NCBI RefSeq assembly: GCF_000800255.1
Contig: NZ_CP009747.1
Location: 1,116,001 to 1,180,000 of the forward strand
DNA length: 64,000 nt
From: Pseudomonas parafulva
GTDB taxonomy: Bacteria > Pseudomonadota > Gammaproteobacteria > Pseudomonadales > Pseudomonadaceae
Direction of reading: 5' to 3'
Of the stretch, positions 9,337 to 18,336 are shown in pieces. Each line of letters opens with the position of its first letter. Positions within the stretch are counted from its first letter, which is position 1. A model generated the notes under the pieces. It did not search any database. It saw only the letters and a program-made list of their open reading frames with translations, and had not been told where the DNA came from. The position numbers and the translations under genes were made by a program.

Positions 9337-10416
9337 CTACAAGGCTTGCAACCGTTCGTGCAGGTGCCCGCTGGCGATCAGTTCGAGTAGCTCATCGCCT
9401 AGGCGCTGGCTCTCGGCAATCGCCTTGTACCAGTAACGCTTGCGTGCTGGCGCATCACCGATGAATCGCTTGAAGTCGCCACGGTCTGGAAGCTTGCCGT
9501 AAGGCAGGGTTGCCAGATACTGCGGTGATGGCGTCATCAGCAGCACGTTCTGCAGGCGCGTCGCGTCGCCCCGGCGCCAGGGCAGTGCCTTGTCGAACCA
9601 GCCGGGTATCACTTTGTCGGTGAAGTGCGGGTAAAGCACCAGATCGTCGCCGCAGTAGGGCAGGTCCAGGTGATAGTCCAGCAGACCGCCGTCGCGATAG
9701 GTGCCAGTGCCAGCGCCGGGAATGTCTCGTACCCCCTCCATCACCATCGGGATGGAGCCGGAAGCGAGCAGGGCTTGGCGCAGGTTGTCCAGGTGCAGCG
9801 GCAGGCAGCGTGACGGGAAGTCGGTGAGCGCATCCAGTGGAGGCGCGCAGCGGCCGTCGTGAAGGATCACCCGTTCGAAATGCCGAGCTAGGCGTGAACG
9901 GCCTATCAGATTGCTGGCGATGACTGAGGACAATCCCGCGCCGAGTGTCGCCCTACCGTCAAATGCCAACGCTCCATGGCTTTTGACAGCCAGAATGTTC
10001 AGCCGGTAGTTGGGATTGGCAAGGATCTCGCTGTCCCGGCCTTGCAGTAAGTCGTCGAGCATGCGCTGGCAGCTCTGGGTCACTTGCGCCGGAGTCACGC
10101 CCCTGGCGAAGTCCTGTTCGGTGTACAGCTCGCCCAGGCGGCGCAGGCCGGCAATGGGGTCGTTCAGGCAGGCGCTGGCGAAGCGCCAAGCGCCTATCGA
10201 GGCGCCGATCAGCGAGCGCTGGCGCGGCGCGGAAGGTAGCAAATGGCCGAAGATCGCCAGGTCCAGGCCCTGGATGCCCAGGGGTTTGGGGCCTCCTGCG
10301 GCGCCAGGCAGTGTGCCGATATCGCCAGCGCGCAGGCCGCGTTCGCGAATGTGTACCAAGGCGCGTCTGCCCGCTTTGAAGGTCAGGGCGGGGTACTTGA
10401 TATGGATGGCGCTCAT
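9337..10416 (-). CDS. Patatin-like phospholipase / acyl hydrolase
   Basis: 359 residues. A patatin-type Ser-Asp dyad is visible: nucleophile S73 in GASIGAW (GxSxG) and D242 in [10 protein letters not shown] (DGG/A motif), with a glycine-rich oxyanion segment near residues 38-43 (GAAGGPK). No signal peptide, so cytoplasmic. The substrate is unknown; family members hydrolyse acyl lipids. Start at ATG 10416 is preferred over an ATG eight residues upstream. It lies upstream of queD on the same strand with about 50 bases between them, so co-transcription is possible. Confidence 0.78.
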   Translation of the reverse strand: MSAIHIKYPALTFKAGRRALVHIRERGLRAGDIGTLPGAAGGPKPLGIQGLDLAIFGHLLPSAPRQRSLIGASIGAWRFASACLNDPIAGLRRLGELYTEQDFARGVTPAQVTQSCQRMLDDLLQGRDSEILANPNYRLNILAVKSHGALAFDGRATLGAGLSSVIASNLIGRSRLARHFERVILHDGRCAPPLDALTDFPSRCLPLHLDNLRQALLASGSIPMVMEGVRDIPGAGTGTYRDGGLLDYHLDLPYCGDDLVLYPHFTDKVIPGWFDKALPWRRGDATRLQNVLLMTPSPQYLATLPYGKLPDRGDFKRFIGDAPARKRYWYKAIAESQRLGDELLELIASGHLHERLQAL

Positions 10417-10583
10417 GGCAGTCTCTAGTTGGGCAGGCACGCATTATAGGCAAGTCACCAGGGTGTGTGCCGAAGTGCTGGATAACGGCGCTATCATGTC
10501 GCCCGTTATTTTCAGGTTGAGTTAAGGGCTAATGATTAATCTCAATGGCGTAGACAACTCGTAAAGTTCGATGGAGAAACATC

Positions 10584-10892
10584 ATGAAAACCCTGACTGC
10601 TCTGTTCGCCGCCGCTGCTCTGACTTTCGGCACCACTGCCGCGTTCGCCAAGGATGTCCAGCCCGACCAAGTGGTCAAGCTGGTCAACGAAAAGACCATC
10701 AAGTCGCTGGATGAACTCAAGGCGGCTGCGGTGGCCAAACATCCCGGCTCAACCGTTACCGACAGCGAGCTCGAAGAGGAATATGGCCGTTACATCTACA
10801 AGGTCGAACTGCGTGATGCGCAGAACGTCGAATGGGACGTGGACCTGGATGCCAAAACCGGCGAAGTTCTGAAGGATGCGCGAGACAGCTGA
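10584..10892 (+). CDS. Periplasmic PepSY domain protein (first of pair)
   Basis: 102 residues with a clear signal peptide (MKTLTALFAAAALTFGTTAAFA, cleavage before KD) and a single PepSY-type domain ending in the usual DLDAKTGEVL strand. A GGAG site precedes ATG 10584. It heads an operon with a second PepSY protein, an OmpR-type regulator and a sensor kinase. PepSY domains are thought to modulate peptidases or sensor proteins; here it is likely a target or accessory sensor of the downstream two-component system. Confidence 0.88.
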   Translation: MKTLTALFAAAALTFGTTAAFAKDVQPDQVVKLVNEKTIKSLDELKAAAVAKHPGSTVTDSELEEEYGRYIYKVELRDAQNVEWDVDLDAKTGEVLKDARDS

Positions 10893-11206
10893 TGAACACC
10901 TTGCCGCGAGCAGTGCCTTGCCTGGCCTTGGCACTGCTGGTCGCCTGCCCACTGGCAAGTGCCCGTGACCTGGATCAGGATGAGGCCCTGGCGTTGCGCC
11001 AGCAGGGTGTCATCCTGCCGCTCGAACAATTGCTCGAGGCCGCCCTGGGGCGTCACCCCGGGGCGCGCTTGTTGGAGGCCGAGCTTGAGGAAAAACATGA
11101 TCGCTACGAATACGAGGTCGAACTTCTGACCCCGAATGGCGTGGTTCGCGAGATCAAGTACGACGCCCGCACCGGGGTCTTGATCAAAGACGAGGAAGAC
11201 GACTGA
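10892..11206 (+). CDS. Periplasmic or lipid-anchored PepSY domain protein (second of pair)
   Basis: 104 residues. ATG 10892 overlaps the TGA of the previous gene by one base (TGATG), indicating translational coupling. The N-terminal hydrophobic stretch can be read either as a lipoprotein signal (LVAC) or as an ordinary signal peptide cut after ASA. The PepSY domain (EEKHDRYEYEVELL, then DARTGVLIKD) resembles that of its neighbour, so the pair probably arose by duplication. It ends directly at the regulator's ATG. Confidence 0.85.
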   Translation: MNTLPRAVPCLALALLVACPLASARDLDQDEALALRQQGVILPLEQLLEAALGRHPGARLLEAELEEKHDRYEYEVELLTPNGVVREIKYDARTGVLIKDEEDD

Positions 11207-11878
11207 ATGCGCCTGTTGCTTGTCGAAGACAATGTCCCGCTGGCTGATGAGCTCACGGCCAGCCTGCAGCGCCAGGGTTACGCCGTGGATTGGCTGGCCG
11301 ATGGTCGTGACGCGGTGTTTCAGGGGCAGAGCGAGCCCTATGACCTGATCATCCTCGACCTCGGCCTGCCTGGCCTGCCCGGGCTCGAAGTGCTCGAGCA
11401 ATGGCGCGCTGCCGCCCTTGCTGTGCCAGTTCTCATCCTCACAGCCCGTGGCTCGTGGGCCGAGCGTATCGAAGGGCTCAAAGCAGGGGCCGATGACTAT
11501 TTGAGCAAGCCTTTTCATCCGGAAGAGTTACAGTTGCGCATCCAGGCGCTGCTGCGCCGTGCTCGCGGCCTGGCCAACCAGCCGCGGCTGGAGGCTGCCG
11601 GCCTGCATCTGGATGAAGGGCGGCAATGCGTCACCCGCGACGGCGTCGACATCCAGTTGACCGCTGCCGAGTTCCGTTTGCTGCGGTATTTCATGCTGCA
11701 CCCGCGTCAGGTGCTTTCGAAAAGCCATCTGGCCGAACATCTCTACGACGGCGAGACCGAACGGGACTCCAACGTGCTTGAGGTGCATGTCAATCACTTG
11801 CGACGCAAGCTGGGTCGTACTGTGATCGAGACGCGCCGGGGTCAGGGCTATGTGTACGCCGGGAGTGCCGGCGGGTGA
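11207..11878 (+). CDS. OmpR/QseB-type response regulator
   Basis: 223 residues. A receiver domain (phospho-acceptor D51 in [10 protein letters not shown], switch region and conserved lysine in YLSKPF) is followed by an OmpR-type winged-helix DNA-binding domain from about residue 125, ending in the GQGYVY signature. ATG 11207 directly abuts the preceding stop, and its end overlaps the kinase gene as GTGA. Operon partners suggest it responds to an envelope signal sensed with the PepSY proteins. Confidence 0.93.
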   Translation: MRLLLVEDNVPLADELTASLQRQGYAVDWLADGRDAVFQGQSEPYDLIILDLGLPGLPGLEVLEQWRAAALAVPVLILTARGSWAERIEGLKAGADDYLSKPFHPEELQLRIQALLRRARGLANQPRLEAAGLHLDEGRQCVTRDGVDIQLTAAEFRLLRYFMLHPRQVLSKSHLAEHLYDGETERDSNVLEVHVNHLRRKLGRTVIETRRGQGYVYAGSAGG

Positions 11879-13194
11879 AGTCGATCCAGGCGCGCCTGAG
11901 CCTTGGTCTGGTGGTGGTGCTGGTGGTGGTCGGCGTGGCGGTCGCGCAGGTGACCCTTTGGCTTTTCGAGGCGGGCCTGCAACGCTACCTTGAAGCTGGA
12001 TTGCGCAAGGAAAGCGAAAACCTGCTGGTGGCGCTCGTGCATGGGCCGCGCGGCTTGCAGCTGGACGAGCGACGGGTGTCGGCGGCGTACCAACGGCCGT
12101 TTTCAGGCTACTACTTTCGTATCGACTTCGCCCAAGGTACCTGGCGTTCACGCTCGCTCTGGGATCTGGACATGCCCAAGCCGGAGCGGCCAGGCCTGGA
12201 TGATGGACATGAGCTGGGGCCCGAAGGCCAGCAACTGCTGGCTTATCGCGGCGATTACCGGCGTCTGGGCCAGCAGGTATCGATCAGTGTCGCGCAGGAC
12301 TATTCACCTGTAAGTGCAGCGTTCAGGCGCCTGCAGCAGGTAGGTCTGGGCATGGGCGTGGTGGCCTTGGCGCTGATCCTGATCCTGCAGCGCATCACCA
12401 TCACCCGCGCGCTGCGACCCCTGGAGCGTGCCCGCCAGCAGATCGCCCAGTTACAGCAGGGTCAGCGTTCGCAACTAGATGCCGAGGTGCCAAGCGAACT
12501 GCAGCCGCTGGTGGAGCAGATCAACCATTTGCTCGCACACACCGAAGACAGCCTGCGGCGCTCGCGGAACGCCTTGGGCAATCTAGGACATGCCCTGAAA
12601 ACGCCCTTGGCGGTTCTGTTGAGTCTGGCCGGGAGCGAGCGCCTGCGCGACACGCCTCAGCTCCAGTCGCAACTGCGCGAACAGCTGGAGCAGATCCAGC
12701 AACGTCTGACGCGAGAGCTCAACCGCGCGCGGTTGGCCGGCGATGCTTTGCCTGGTGCCCGGTTCGATTGCGATGCTGAACTCCCAAGTCTTCTGTCGAC
12801 CTTGAGCATGATTCACGGCGCCGGGCTTGCGATCGAGCAGGACGTTCCGGCGCGTTTGCAACTGCCATGGGACCGTGAAGATTTGCTGGAACTGCTGGGT
12901 AACTTGCTGGACAACGCCTGCAAGTGGGCGGACAGTCAGGTTCGCCTGTCGATCCGGTCAACGCCGCAAGGTTATAGGCTTTGGGTGGACGATGATGGTC
13001 CAGGTATTCCTGACCAGTCTCGACAGCAAGTGCTCGAACGCGGCTCTCGCCTGGACGAGCAAGTGGCGGGGCACGGGCTGGGCTTGGGTATCGTTCGCGA
13101 CATTGTCGAGGCTTGGCAGGGCCAGATCGAGCTTCAGGAAAGCCCGCTGGGAGGCCTACGCGTCGATATCCGCTTACCGCGCAAGGGCCGCTGA
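11875..13194 (+). CDS. Sensor histidine kinase of the PepSY-associated two-component system
   Basis: 439 residues, GTG start overlapping the regulator's stop by four bases. Membrane segments at about 9-30 and 158-173 flank a periplasmic region of about 125 residues; a HAMP-like linker follows, then HisKA with H239 ([14 protein letters not shown]) and HATPase_c ([28 protein letters not shown]). Layout resembles the QseC/PhoQ-type kinases. It should phosphorylate the upstream OmpR-type regulator. Ligand unknown. Confidence 0.93.
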   Translation: MKSIQARLSLGLVVVLVVVGVAVAQVTLWLFEAGLQRYLEAGLRKESENLLVALVHGPRGLQLDERRVSAAYQRPFSGYYFRIDFAQGTWRSRSLWDLDMPKPERPGLDDGHELGPEGQQLLAYRGDYRRLGQQVSISVAQDYSPVSAAFRRLQQVGLGMGVVALALILILQRITITRALRPLERARQQIAQLQQGQRSQLDAEVPSELQPLVEQINHLLAHTEDSLRRSRNALGNLGHALKTPLAVLLSLAGSERLRDTPQLQSQLREQLEQIQQRLTRELNRARLAGDALPGARFDCDAELPSLLSTLSMIHGAGLAIEQDVPARLQLPWDREDLLELLGNLLDNACKWADSQVRLSIRSTPQGYRLWVDDDGPGIPDQSRQQVLERGSRLDEQVAGHGLGLGIVRDIVEAWQGQIELQESPLGGLRVDIRLPRKGR

Positions 13195-13266
13195 TCAACA
13201 GCAAGCTGTTCGTCGTTGCCTGCCCACCGCTATGCTTCAACCTGTCCATGCCCGAGCTTTGCCCAC

Positions 13267-13728
13267 ATGACCTTGCTGCCGCTCCAGCTTAGCGCTGCCC
13301 GCGATGCCGACCGCGATTTCGCTCGCGACTTGACCCGCCGAGCCATGCTTCCCTATTACCAGCAATTCGACCTGCTCTGGGTTGAGGACGCCTTCGATCA
13401 GGCCTGGGAATGGCGCGAGCAATGGCTGATTACCTCGGGCGGACAGGTGATCGGTTTCTGCAGTTTGAGCCAGGATAGCCAGGCACTGTTCATTCGCGAA
13501 CTGCACCTGTTGCCTGAGTTTCGTGGTCAGGGCGTGGGTAAATGGGTCCTCGGTCAGTTGGCCTGTTGGGCGCAGCAACGCCGTCTGCCACTGCTGCGTC
13601 TGATGGTCTTCAGCACCAACCCTGCTCGGCGACTCTACGCAGCTACCGGTTTTGTTGAAATGGGCGAGGATGCCTGTTTCGTTCGAATGCAGCGCTGGGT
13701 CGACAGATCTGCCGCCGCCACCACGTGA
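13267..13728 (+). CDS. GNAT family N-acetyltransferase
   Basis: 153 residues with the GNAT acetyl-CoA binding signature: LHLLPEFRGQGVGKWVL (Q/RxxGxG/A) and a C-terminal LYAATGFVEMGE segment. Substrate unknown. ATG 13267 was chosen; the frame is open upstream to 13216 without support. It lies 72 bases after the sensor kinase and may be read through from that operon. Confidence 0.85.
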   Translation: MTLLPLQLSAARDADRDFARDLTRRAMLPYYQQFDLLWVEDAFDQAWEWREQWLITSGGQVIGFCSLSQDSQALFIRELHLLPEFRGQGVGKWVLGQLACWAQQRRLPLLRLMVFSTNPARRLYAATGFVEMGEDACFVRMQRWVDRSAAATT

Positions 13729-13887
13729 GAGTGTTTCTGCAGGGCTGAGAGGATCGGCTCGGACGGGTGGTAGGTGCTCGGCTTGTGTTCATTGGATCCA
13801 ATGTGCATAGTGCGACCTTGGCACCGAGCTGAGCGCCCGTGGCTGCCTGCATCCCAGGGATGTCGGATGAGTCGATAAGGACATCAA

Positions 13888-14277
13888 ATGAAAGGTTTTG
13901 GACTGCGGTTAAGGGAAGAGCGTGAACGGCTGGGCATGACCCAGCGGGTATTCGGCGACATTGGCGGGGTCGAGCCCAACGCGCAAGGCAAGTATGAGAG
14001 CGGGGAGCGTACTCCGCGGATCGACTATCTGGCCGCAGTGGCCAGTAAGGGCGTCGATGCGCTCTATGTATTGACGGGTACGCGCACACTCGCGCCGTTG
14101 GAGTGCTTGAGTGCCGAAGAGAGCCGACTGCTGCGCGGCCTCAGGCAGTTGATGCCGGCCGACCGCGCCGCCGTCTGGCACTTGCTCGGTCGCCTGGTTG
14201 CGGACGGCCATTTGCAGGGGAGCGGCCTGCAGCGCAGAGGAGAGGGTCAGACTTATCTGCATGACGCGTTGCGCTAG
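13888..14277 (+). CDS. Small XRE-family transcriptional regulator
   Basis: 129 residues. An N-terminal Cro/C1-type helix-turn-helix (residues about 5-60: RLREERERLGMTQ...YESGERTPRIDYL) is followed by a short helical tail without a recognised domain. An AAGGA site lies upstream of ATG 13888. It sits immediately upstream of gacA in the same orientation with only 62 bases between, so it might share or regulate that transcript. The 159-bp stretch before it holds no gene I can support. Confidence 0.82.
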   Translation: MKGFGLRLREERERLGMTQRVFGDIGGVEPNAQGKYESGERTPRIDYLAAVASKGVDALYVLTGTRTLAPLECLSAEESRLLRGLRQLMPADRAAVWHLLGRLVADGHLQGSGLQRRGEGQTYLHDALR

Positions 14278-14339
14278 GTTTGCGGTGAAATTTTTTGTTA
14301 AGGTGGCCGGATCCAATCGCCCCACTACGAGGTGTCTGC

Positions 14340-14978
14340 TTGATTAGGGTACTGGTGGTCGATGACCACGATCTGGTGCGTACCGGCATCACCCGTATGC
14401 TGGCTGATATCGATGGCCTGCAGGTGGTGGGCGAAGCGGACTCTGGTGAGGCGGCGCTCAAGCTGGCCCGCGAACTCAAGCCGGATGTAGTGCTGATGGA
14501 CGTCAAGATGCCGGGCATCGGTGGTCTTGAGGCAACACGCAAGCTGTTGCGCAGCGATCCGGACAGCAAGGTGGTGGCAGTCACCGTCTGTGAAGAGGAT
14601 CCGTTTCCTACGCGTCTGCTTCAGGCCGGGGCAGCAGGTTATCTGACCAAAGGCGCCGGGCTCGACGAAATGGTCCAGGCCATTCGCCTGGCCTTCGCGG
14701 GACAGCGCTACATCAGCCCGCAGATCGCCCAGCAACTGGCGCTGAAATCGTTCCAGCCGCAGGGCTCGCCGTTCGATGCGCTGTCGGAGCGGGAAATTCA
14801 GATCGCTCTGATGATCGTCGGCTGTCAGAAAGTGCAGGTCATCTCTGACAAGTTGTGTCTGTCCCCCAAGACCGTCAATACTTACCGTTATCGGATCTTC
14901 GAAAAACTCTCGGTCACCAGCGACGTCGAACTGACATTGCTGGCCGTTCGCCACGGTATGGTTGACGCAAGTCTGTAA
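14340..14978 (+). CDS. gacA: Global response regulator GacA (UvrY-type)
   Basis: 212 residues, NarL/FixJ family. Receiver domain with phospho-acceptor D54 (VVLMDVKMPG) and K in YLTKGAG; C-terminal LuxR-type helix-turn-helix (LSEREIQIALMIV...SPKTVNTYRYRIFEKL). The sequence matches pseudomonad GacA closely. The start is TTG 14340 with GAGG at 14329-14332; a TTG start is typical of this gene. GacA activates small RNAs that titrate RsmA/RsmE and so controls secondary metabolism and often T6SS. uvrC follows after 6 bases. Confidence 0.97.
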   Translation: MIRVLVVDDHDLVRTGITRMLADIDGLQVVGEADSGEAALKLARELKPDVVLMDVKMPGIGGLEATRKLLRSDPDSKVVAVTVCEEDPFPTRLLQAGAAGYLTKGAGLDEMVQAIRLAFAGQRYISPQIAQQLALKSFQPQGSPFDALSEREIQIALMIVGCQKVQVISDKLCLSPKTVNTYRYRIFEKLSVTSDVELTLLAVRHGMVDASL

Positions 14979-14984
14979 TCCCTC

Positions 14985-16808
14985 ATGTCCCAACTCTTTG
15001 ATGCCAGCGCGTTCCTGGCGACCTGCAGTGGTCGCCCGGGCGTGTACCGAATGTTCGACGCCGAGTCGCGGCTGCTCTATGTGGGCAAGGCGAAAAACCT
15101 CAAGAAACGTCTGGCCAGCTATTTCCGCAAAGCTGGCCTGGCGCCGAAGACGGCTGCCCTGGTGGCGCGCATTGCCCAAGTCGAAACCACCATCACTGCA
15201 AACGAAACTGCAGCGCTTCTGCTGGAGCAGACGCTGATCAAGGAATGGCGTCCGCCCTACAACATCCTGCTGCGCGACGATAAGTCCTATCCCTATGTGT
15301 TTTTGTCCGATGGCGAGTTTCCGCGCCTGGGCATTCACCGGGGTGCCAAGAAGGCCAAGGGCCGCTACTTTGGGCCCTATCCCAGTGCTGGGGCGATCCG
15401 CGAAAGCCTGGGTCTGTTGCAGAAGGCCTTTTCGGTGCGCCAATGCGAGGACAGTTACTACGCCAACCGAACTCGCCCCTGCTTGCAGTACCAGATCAAG
15501 CGTTGCAAGGCGCCGTGCGTGGGTTTGGTCGAGCCCGGTGACTATGCCGAAGACGTGCGCCATTCGGTAATGTTCCTCGAGGGCCGCAGCCAGCAATTGG
15601 GCAACGAGCTCAATGCCGAGATGGAGCAGGCCGCTATGGCACTGAACTTCGAGAAGGCTGCCGAGTTGCGTGATCAGATCGCGCTGTTGCGCCGCGTTCA
15701 GGACCAGCAGCATATGGAAGGCGGTTCAGGCGATGTCGACGTGGTCGCCGCCTTCGTCAACCCGGGCGGCGCCTGCGTCCATCTGATCAGTGTGCGCGGC
15801 GGGCGGGTGTTGGGCAGCAAGAATTTCTTCCCGCAGGTGGGTATCGAGGAGGAAGTTTCAGAAGTGATGGCCGCGTTCCTGTCGCAGTACTACGTCGGCA
15901 ACGCCGAGCGCGAACTGCCCAGCGAACTGATCGTCAACGTGGTGCATGAGGACTTCGAAGCAATCATCGAAGCGGTGCAGAGCCTGCGAGGCCGTGAGCT
16001 GAGCATCAGCCATCGGGTTCGGGGCACGCGTGCGCGCTGGCAGCAGTTGGCGGTCACCAATGCTGAGCAAGCGCTCAATGCCCGTTTGGCGAACCGTCAG
16101 CACATGGCCGCGCGCTTCGACGCGCTGGCGCAGGTGCTGGACCTGCCGGAGGTGCCGCAACGCCTGGAGTGCTACGACATCAGCCATTCCAGTGGCGAAG
16201 CGACTGTGGCGTCTTGCGTGGTATTTGGTCCCGAGGGCCCGATCAAGTCTGACTACCGCCGTTTCAACATCGAAGGTGTGACGGCCGGCGACGACTATGC
16301 CGCGATGCAGCAGGCCCTGACTCGCCGCTTCGGGCGCATCAAGGACGGGGAGGGTAAGCTGCCGGATGTACTGCTGGTCGATGGTGGCAAGGGTCAGTTG
16401 AATATGGCGCGAGAGGTCATGCAGTCATTGGCCTTCACCGACCTCACCTTGCTCGGGGTGGCCAAGGGCGTGACCCGCAAGGCCGGTTTCGAAACGCTGT
16501 ATCTCAACGATGCAGCTCACGAGTTCACCCTCAAGGGTGACTCGCCGGCGCTGCACCTGATTCAGCAAATTCGCGACGAGGCTCACCGCTTTGCCATCAC
16601 CGGTCACCGTGCGCGACGCGGCAAGGCTCGCCGAACGTCCAGCCTGGAGGATGTGGCCGGGGTCGGCCCCAAGCGCCGTCGCGACCTGCTGAAACATTTC
16701 GGCGGCCTGCAAGAGCTGAACCGGGCCAGTGCCGATGAGATCGCCAAGGCGCCCGGCATCAGTAAAAAGCTTGCCGAGTCGATTTATGCCAGCCTGCATA
16801 GCGAGTAG
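14985..16808 (+). CDS. uvrC: Excinuclease ABC subunit C
   Basis: 607 residues. Order: N-terminal GIY-YIG nuclease (about 16-94, PGVYRMFD...[14 protein letters not shown]), UVR motif that binds UvrB (about 203-238, [20 protein letters not shown]), RNase H-like endonuclease with CYDISHSSG (about 400), and C-terminal helix-hairpin-helix repeats ([30 protein letters not shown]). UvrC makes the dual incision in nucleotide excision repair. The gacA-uvrC arrangement is conserved in gammaproteobacteria. Confidence 0.98.
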   Translation: MSQLFDASAFLATCSGRPGVYRMFDAESRLLYVGKAKNLKKRLASYFRKAGLAPKTAALVARIAQVETTITANETAALLLEQTLIKEWRPPYNILLRDDKSYPYVFLSDGEFPRLGIHRGAKKAKGRYFGPYPSAGAIRESLGLLQKAFSVRQCEDSYYANRTRPCLQYQIKRCKAPCVGLVEPGDYAEDVRHSVMFLEGRSQQLGNELNAEMEQAAMALNFEKAAELRDQIALLRRVQDQQHMEGGSGDVDVVAAFVNPGGACVHLISVRGGRVLGSKNFFPQVGIEEEVSEVMAAFLSQYYVGNAERELPSELIVNVVHEDFEAIIEAVQSLRGRELSISHRVRGTRARWQQLAVTNAEQALNARLANRQHMAARFDALAQVLDLPEVPQRLECYDISHSSGEATVASCVVFGPEGPIKSDYRRFNIEGVTAGDDYAAMQQALTRRFGRIKDGEGKLPDVLLVDGGKGQLNMAREVMQSLAFTDLTLLGVAKGVTRKAGFETLYLNDAAHEFTLKGDSPALHLIQQIRDEAHRFAITGHRARRGKARRTSSLEDVAGVGPKRRRDLLKHFGGLQELNRASADEIAKAPGISKKLAESIYASLHSE

Positions 16809-16841
16809 AATGCCGGGCTCAACCTGCAGCCAGTCGTATCG

Positions 16842-17402
16842 ATGAATATTCCAAACCTGCTCACCGTTCTACGCGTCCTGCTCATTCCGATCTTCATCCT
16901 GCTGTTCTACGTGCCTTATCACTGGAGTTACGTAGCGGCCAGCAGTGTGTTCGCGATTGCTGCGGCGACCGACTGGCTCGACGGCTATCTGGCGCGTCGA
17001 CTGCAACAGAGCACGCCTTTCGGTGCGTTTCTGGATCCTGTGGCAGACAAGCTGATGGTCGCCGTCGCCTTGGTGCTGCTGGTGCAGGTGCATGCCAACT
17101 TCTGGCTGACGCTGCCAGCGGCCATCATCATCGGTCGTGAGATCGTGGTCTCGGCGCTACGCGAGTGGATGGCCGAATTGGGCGCGAGGGCGCACGTGGC
17201 GGTGTCCAACCTCGGCAAGTGGAAGACTGCTGCGCAAATGCTGGCGCTGGTGATCCTTCTGGGCAATCCGCCAGTACTTACCTTCTGGGTCGCGTTGGGC
17301 TACGCGTTGCTGCTGGTGTCGGCAGGATTGACGCTGGTGTCGATGGTGCACTACCTGCTGGCGGCGTGGCCGCACTTGCGCGAAGGCTCGGAGCAGAAGT
17401 AA
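16842..17402 (+). CDS. pgsA: CDP-diacylglycerol--glycerol-3-phosphate 3-phosphatidyltransferase
   Basis: 186 residues, integral membrane with four or more hydrophobic segments. The CDP-alcohol phosphotransferase motif is complete: DWLDGYLAR, then G eight residues on, then D-xxx-D (FLDPVADK). PgsA makes phosphatidylglycerophosphate, the committed step to phosphatidylglycerol and cardiolipin. It lies 33 bases after uvrC and just before tRNA-Gly, the standard pseudomonad order. Confidence 0.97.
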   Translation: MNIPNLLTVLRVLLIPIFILLFYVPYHWSYVAASSVFAIAAATDWLDGYLARRLQQSTPFGAFLDPVADKLMVAVALVLLVQVHANFWLTLPAAIIIGREIVVSALREWMAELGARAHVAVSNLGKWKTAAQMLALVILLGNPPVLTFWVALGYALLLVSAGLTLVSMVHYLLAAWPHLREGSEQK

Positions 17403-17423
17403 AAGTTTTTTTGAATCAAGGGG

Positions 17424-17451
17424 TTGACCTTCGCTGGCAGCTCGTTAGAAT
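17424..17451 (+). promoter_or_regulatory. Sigma-70-type promoter of tRNA-Gly
   Basis: TTGACC at 17424-17429 and TAGAAT at 17446-17451, spaced 16 bp, with the tRNA starting 15 bases further on. It allows transcription independent of uvrC-pgsA. Confidence 0.7.
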
Positions 17452-17466
17452 GGCGCCTATCACGAC

Positions 17467-17542
<76 letters not shown>

Positions 17543-17580
17543 AATATTGATTTTCAGGTTTACTCAAATCTGCAAATCTT

Positions 17581-17610
17581 CGAAAAAAGACGCTTAGGCG
17601 TCTTTTTTCG
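17581..17610. terminator. Rho-independent terminator after tRNA-Gly
   Basis: A perfect 13-bp stem (CGAAAAAAGACGC / GCGTCTTTTTTCG) with a TTAG loop, containing A and T tracts, so it may work in both directions. It is 38 bases after the tRNA. Confidence 0.88.
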
Positions 17611-17821
17611 TTTCCGTCAGAGCCACTTCGATCCATGGCCATCCGGGCTTTCCTAGCCCAGAAATGAGTCCACGAAATCCAGACTTGCAACGTGCCGGTT
17701 TGTTGATCTACTCCTTCAAAGCGCAACTATTCCGTTCTCGACATCCCTGACAGGCTGCACGATGACTGCAGCGGCTGTGTAGTCATCGACTTGTTAGGCA
17801 AAACCACCCCGCAGATACCCG

Positions 17822-18046
17822 GCGCCACACAATCGATGGCGCCCCGGGCTAATTTGTCGCCTCGCTTCCTGGTAACAGCAACCTAGCCTCCAGCACGTAG
17901 CGCACTGGCCACACGTAGGCGATAGAACTGATTGCCGTGCACCCCGTTAAGGTCGATCGAGACGGTGCACGACAGGTGACGCGACGCGGCCGGGCGATGC
18001 GGTTTGGCCTTCCAGTACCTGCCCACTGAGCCGCAGCTTCACTGCT
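17822..18046 (-). pseudogene. Degenerate fragment of a VasX-like T6SS effector gene
   Basis: Two stretches align by eye with the intact effector gene on the same strand: 17822-17858 resembles 19981-20020, and 17872-18046 resembles 20163-20360 (shared runs such as CGCACTGGCCACACG and GATAGAACTGATTGCCGTG). About 140 bases of the reference are missing between the two, and several indels break the frame. It therefore codes for nothing. It lies just downstream of the last PAAR gene, where the effector of a further module would be expected, so it looks like the relic of a lost module. The roughly 210 bp between the tRNA terminator and this fragment show nothing recognisable. Confidence 0.75.
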
Positions 18047-18078
18047 GCCGTCCTAGCGGTGGCTGACTGGGACATTTT

Positions 18079-18336
18079 TCATGCGATTTGCCAATCTGAG
18101 TCACCTTCTATCAGCACGCCACCATGATCGGTGCGATCGCCTTGGCGGGCGACCGCTTTCCCTCCTACGTGAAAGCTCGATGCCCCGGTCTGGATAATGG
18201 CGCCGCAACTAATGCGGTCCCCCACAAGCGCGGCCGCTCGGCCTTTCACAGTGAGGCTGGAGGTGCCGGAAATGACTTCGCCCTCGCCATGAAGGGGGCA
18301 ATCATGTTTATGGCCGATCAGCACGATGGGTTTCAC
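18079..18336 (-). CDS. PAAR-domain T6SS spike-tip protein (module A)
   Basis: 85 residues, one PAAR domain (HKHDCPLHGEGEV, GDRISCGA, DRTDHGGVLIEGD). PAAR proteins cap the VgrG spike and help carry effectors. GTG 18336 was chosen because AGGAG lies 7 bases upstream and the product then aligns end to end with the module B PAAR. It overlaps the end of the DUF6708 gene by 29 bases. The open frame further upstream is an overlap artefact. Confidence 0.9.
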   Translation of the reverse strand: MKPIVLIGHKHDCPLHGEGEVISGTSSLTVKGRAAALVGDRISCGAIIQTGASSFHVGGKAVARQGDRTDHGGVLIEGDSDWQIA

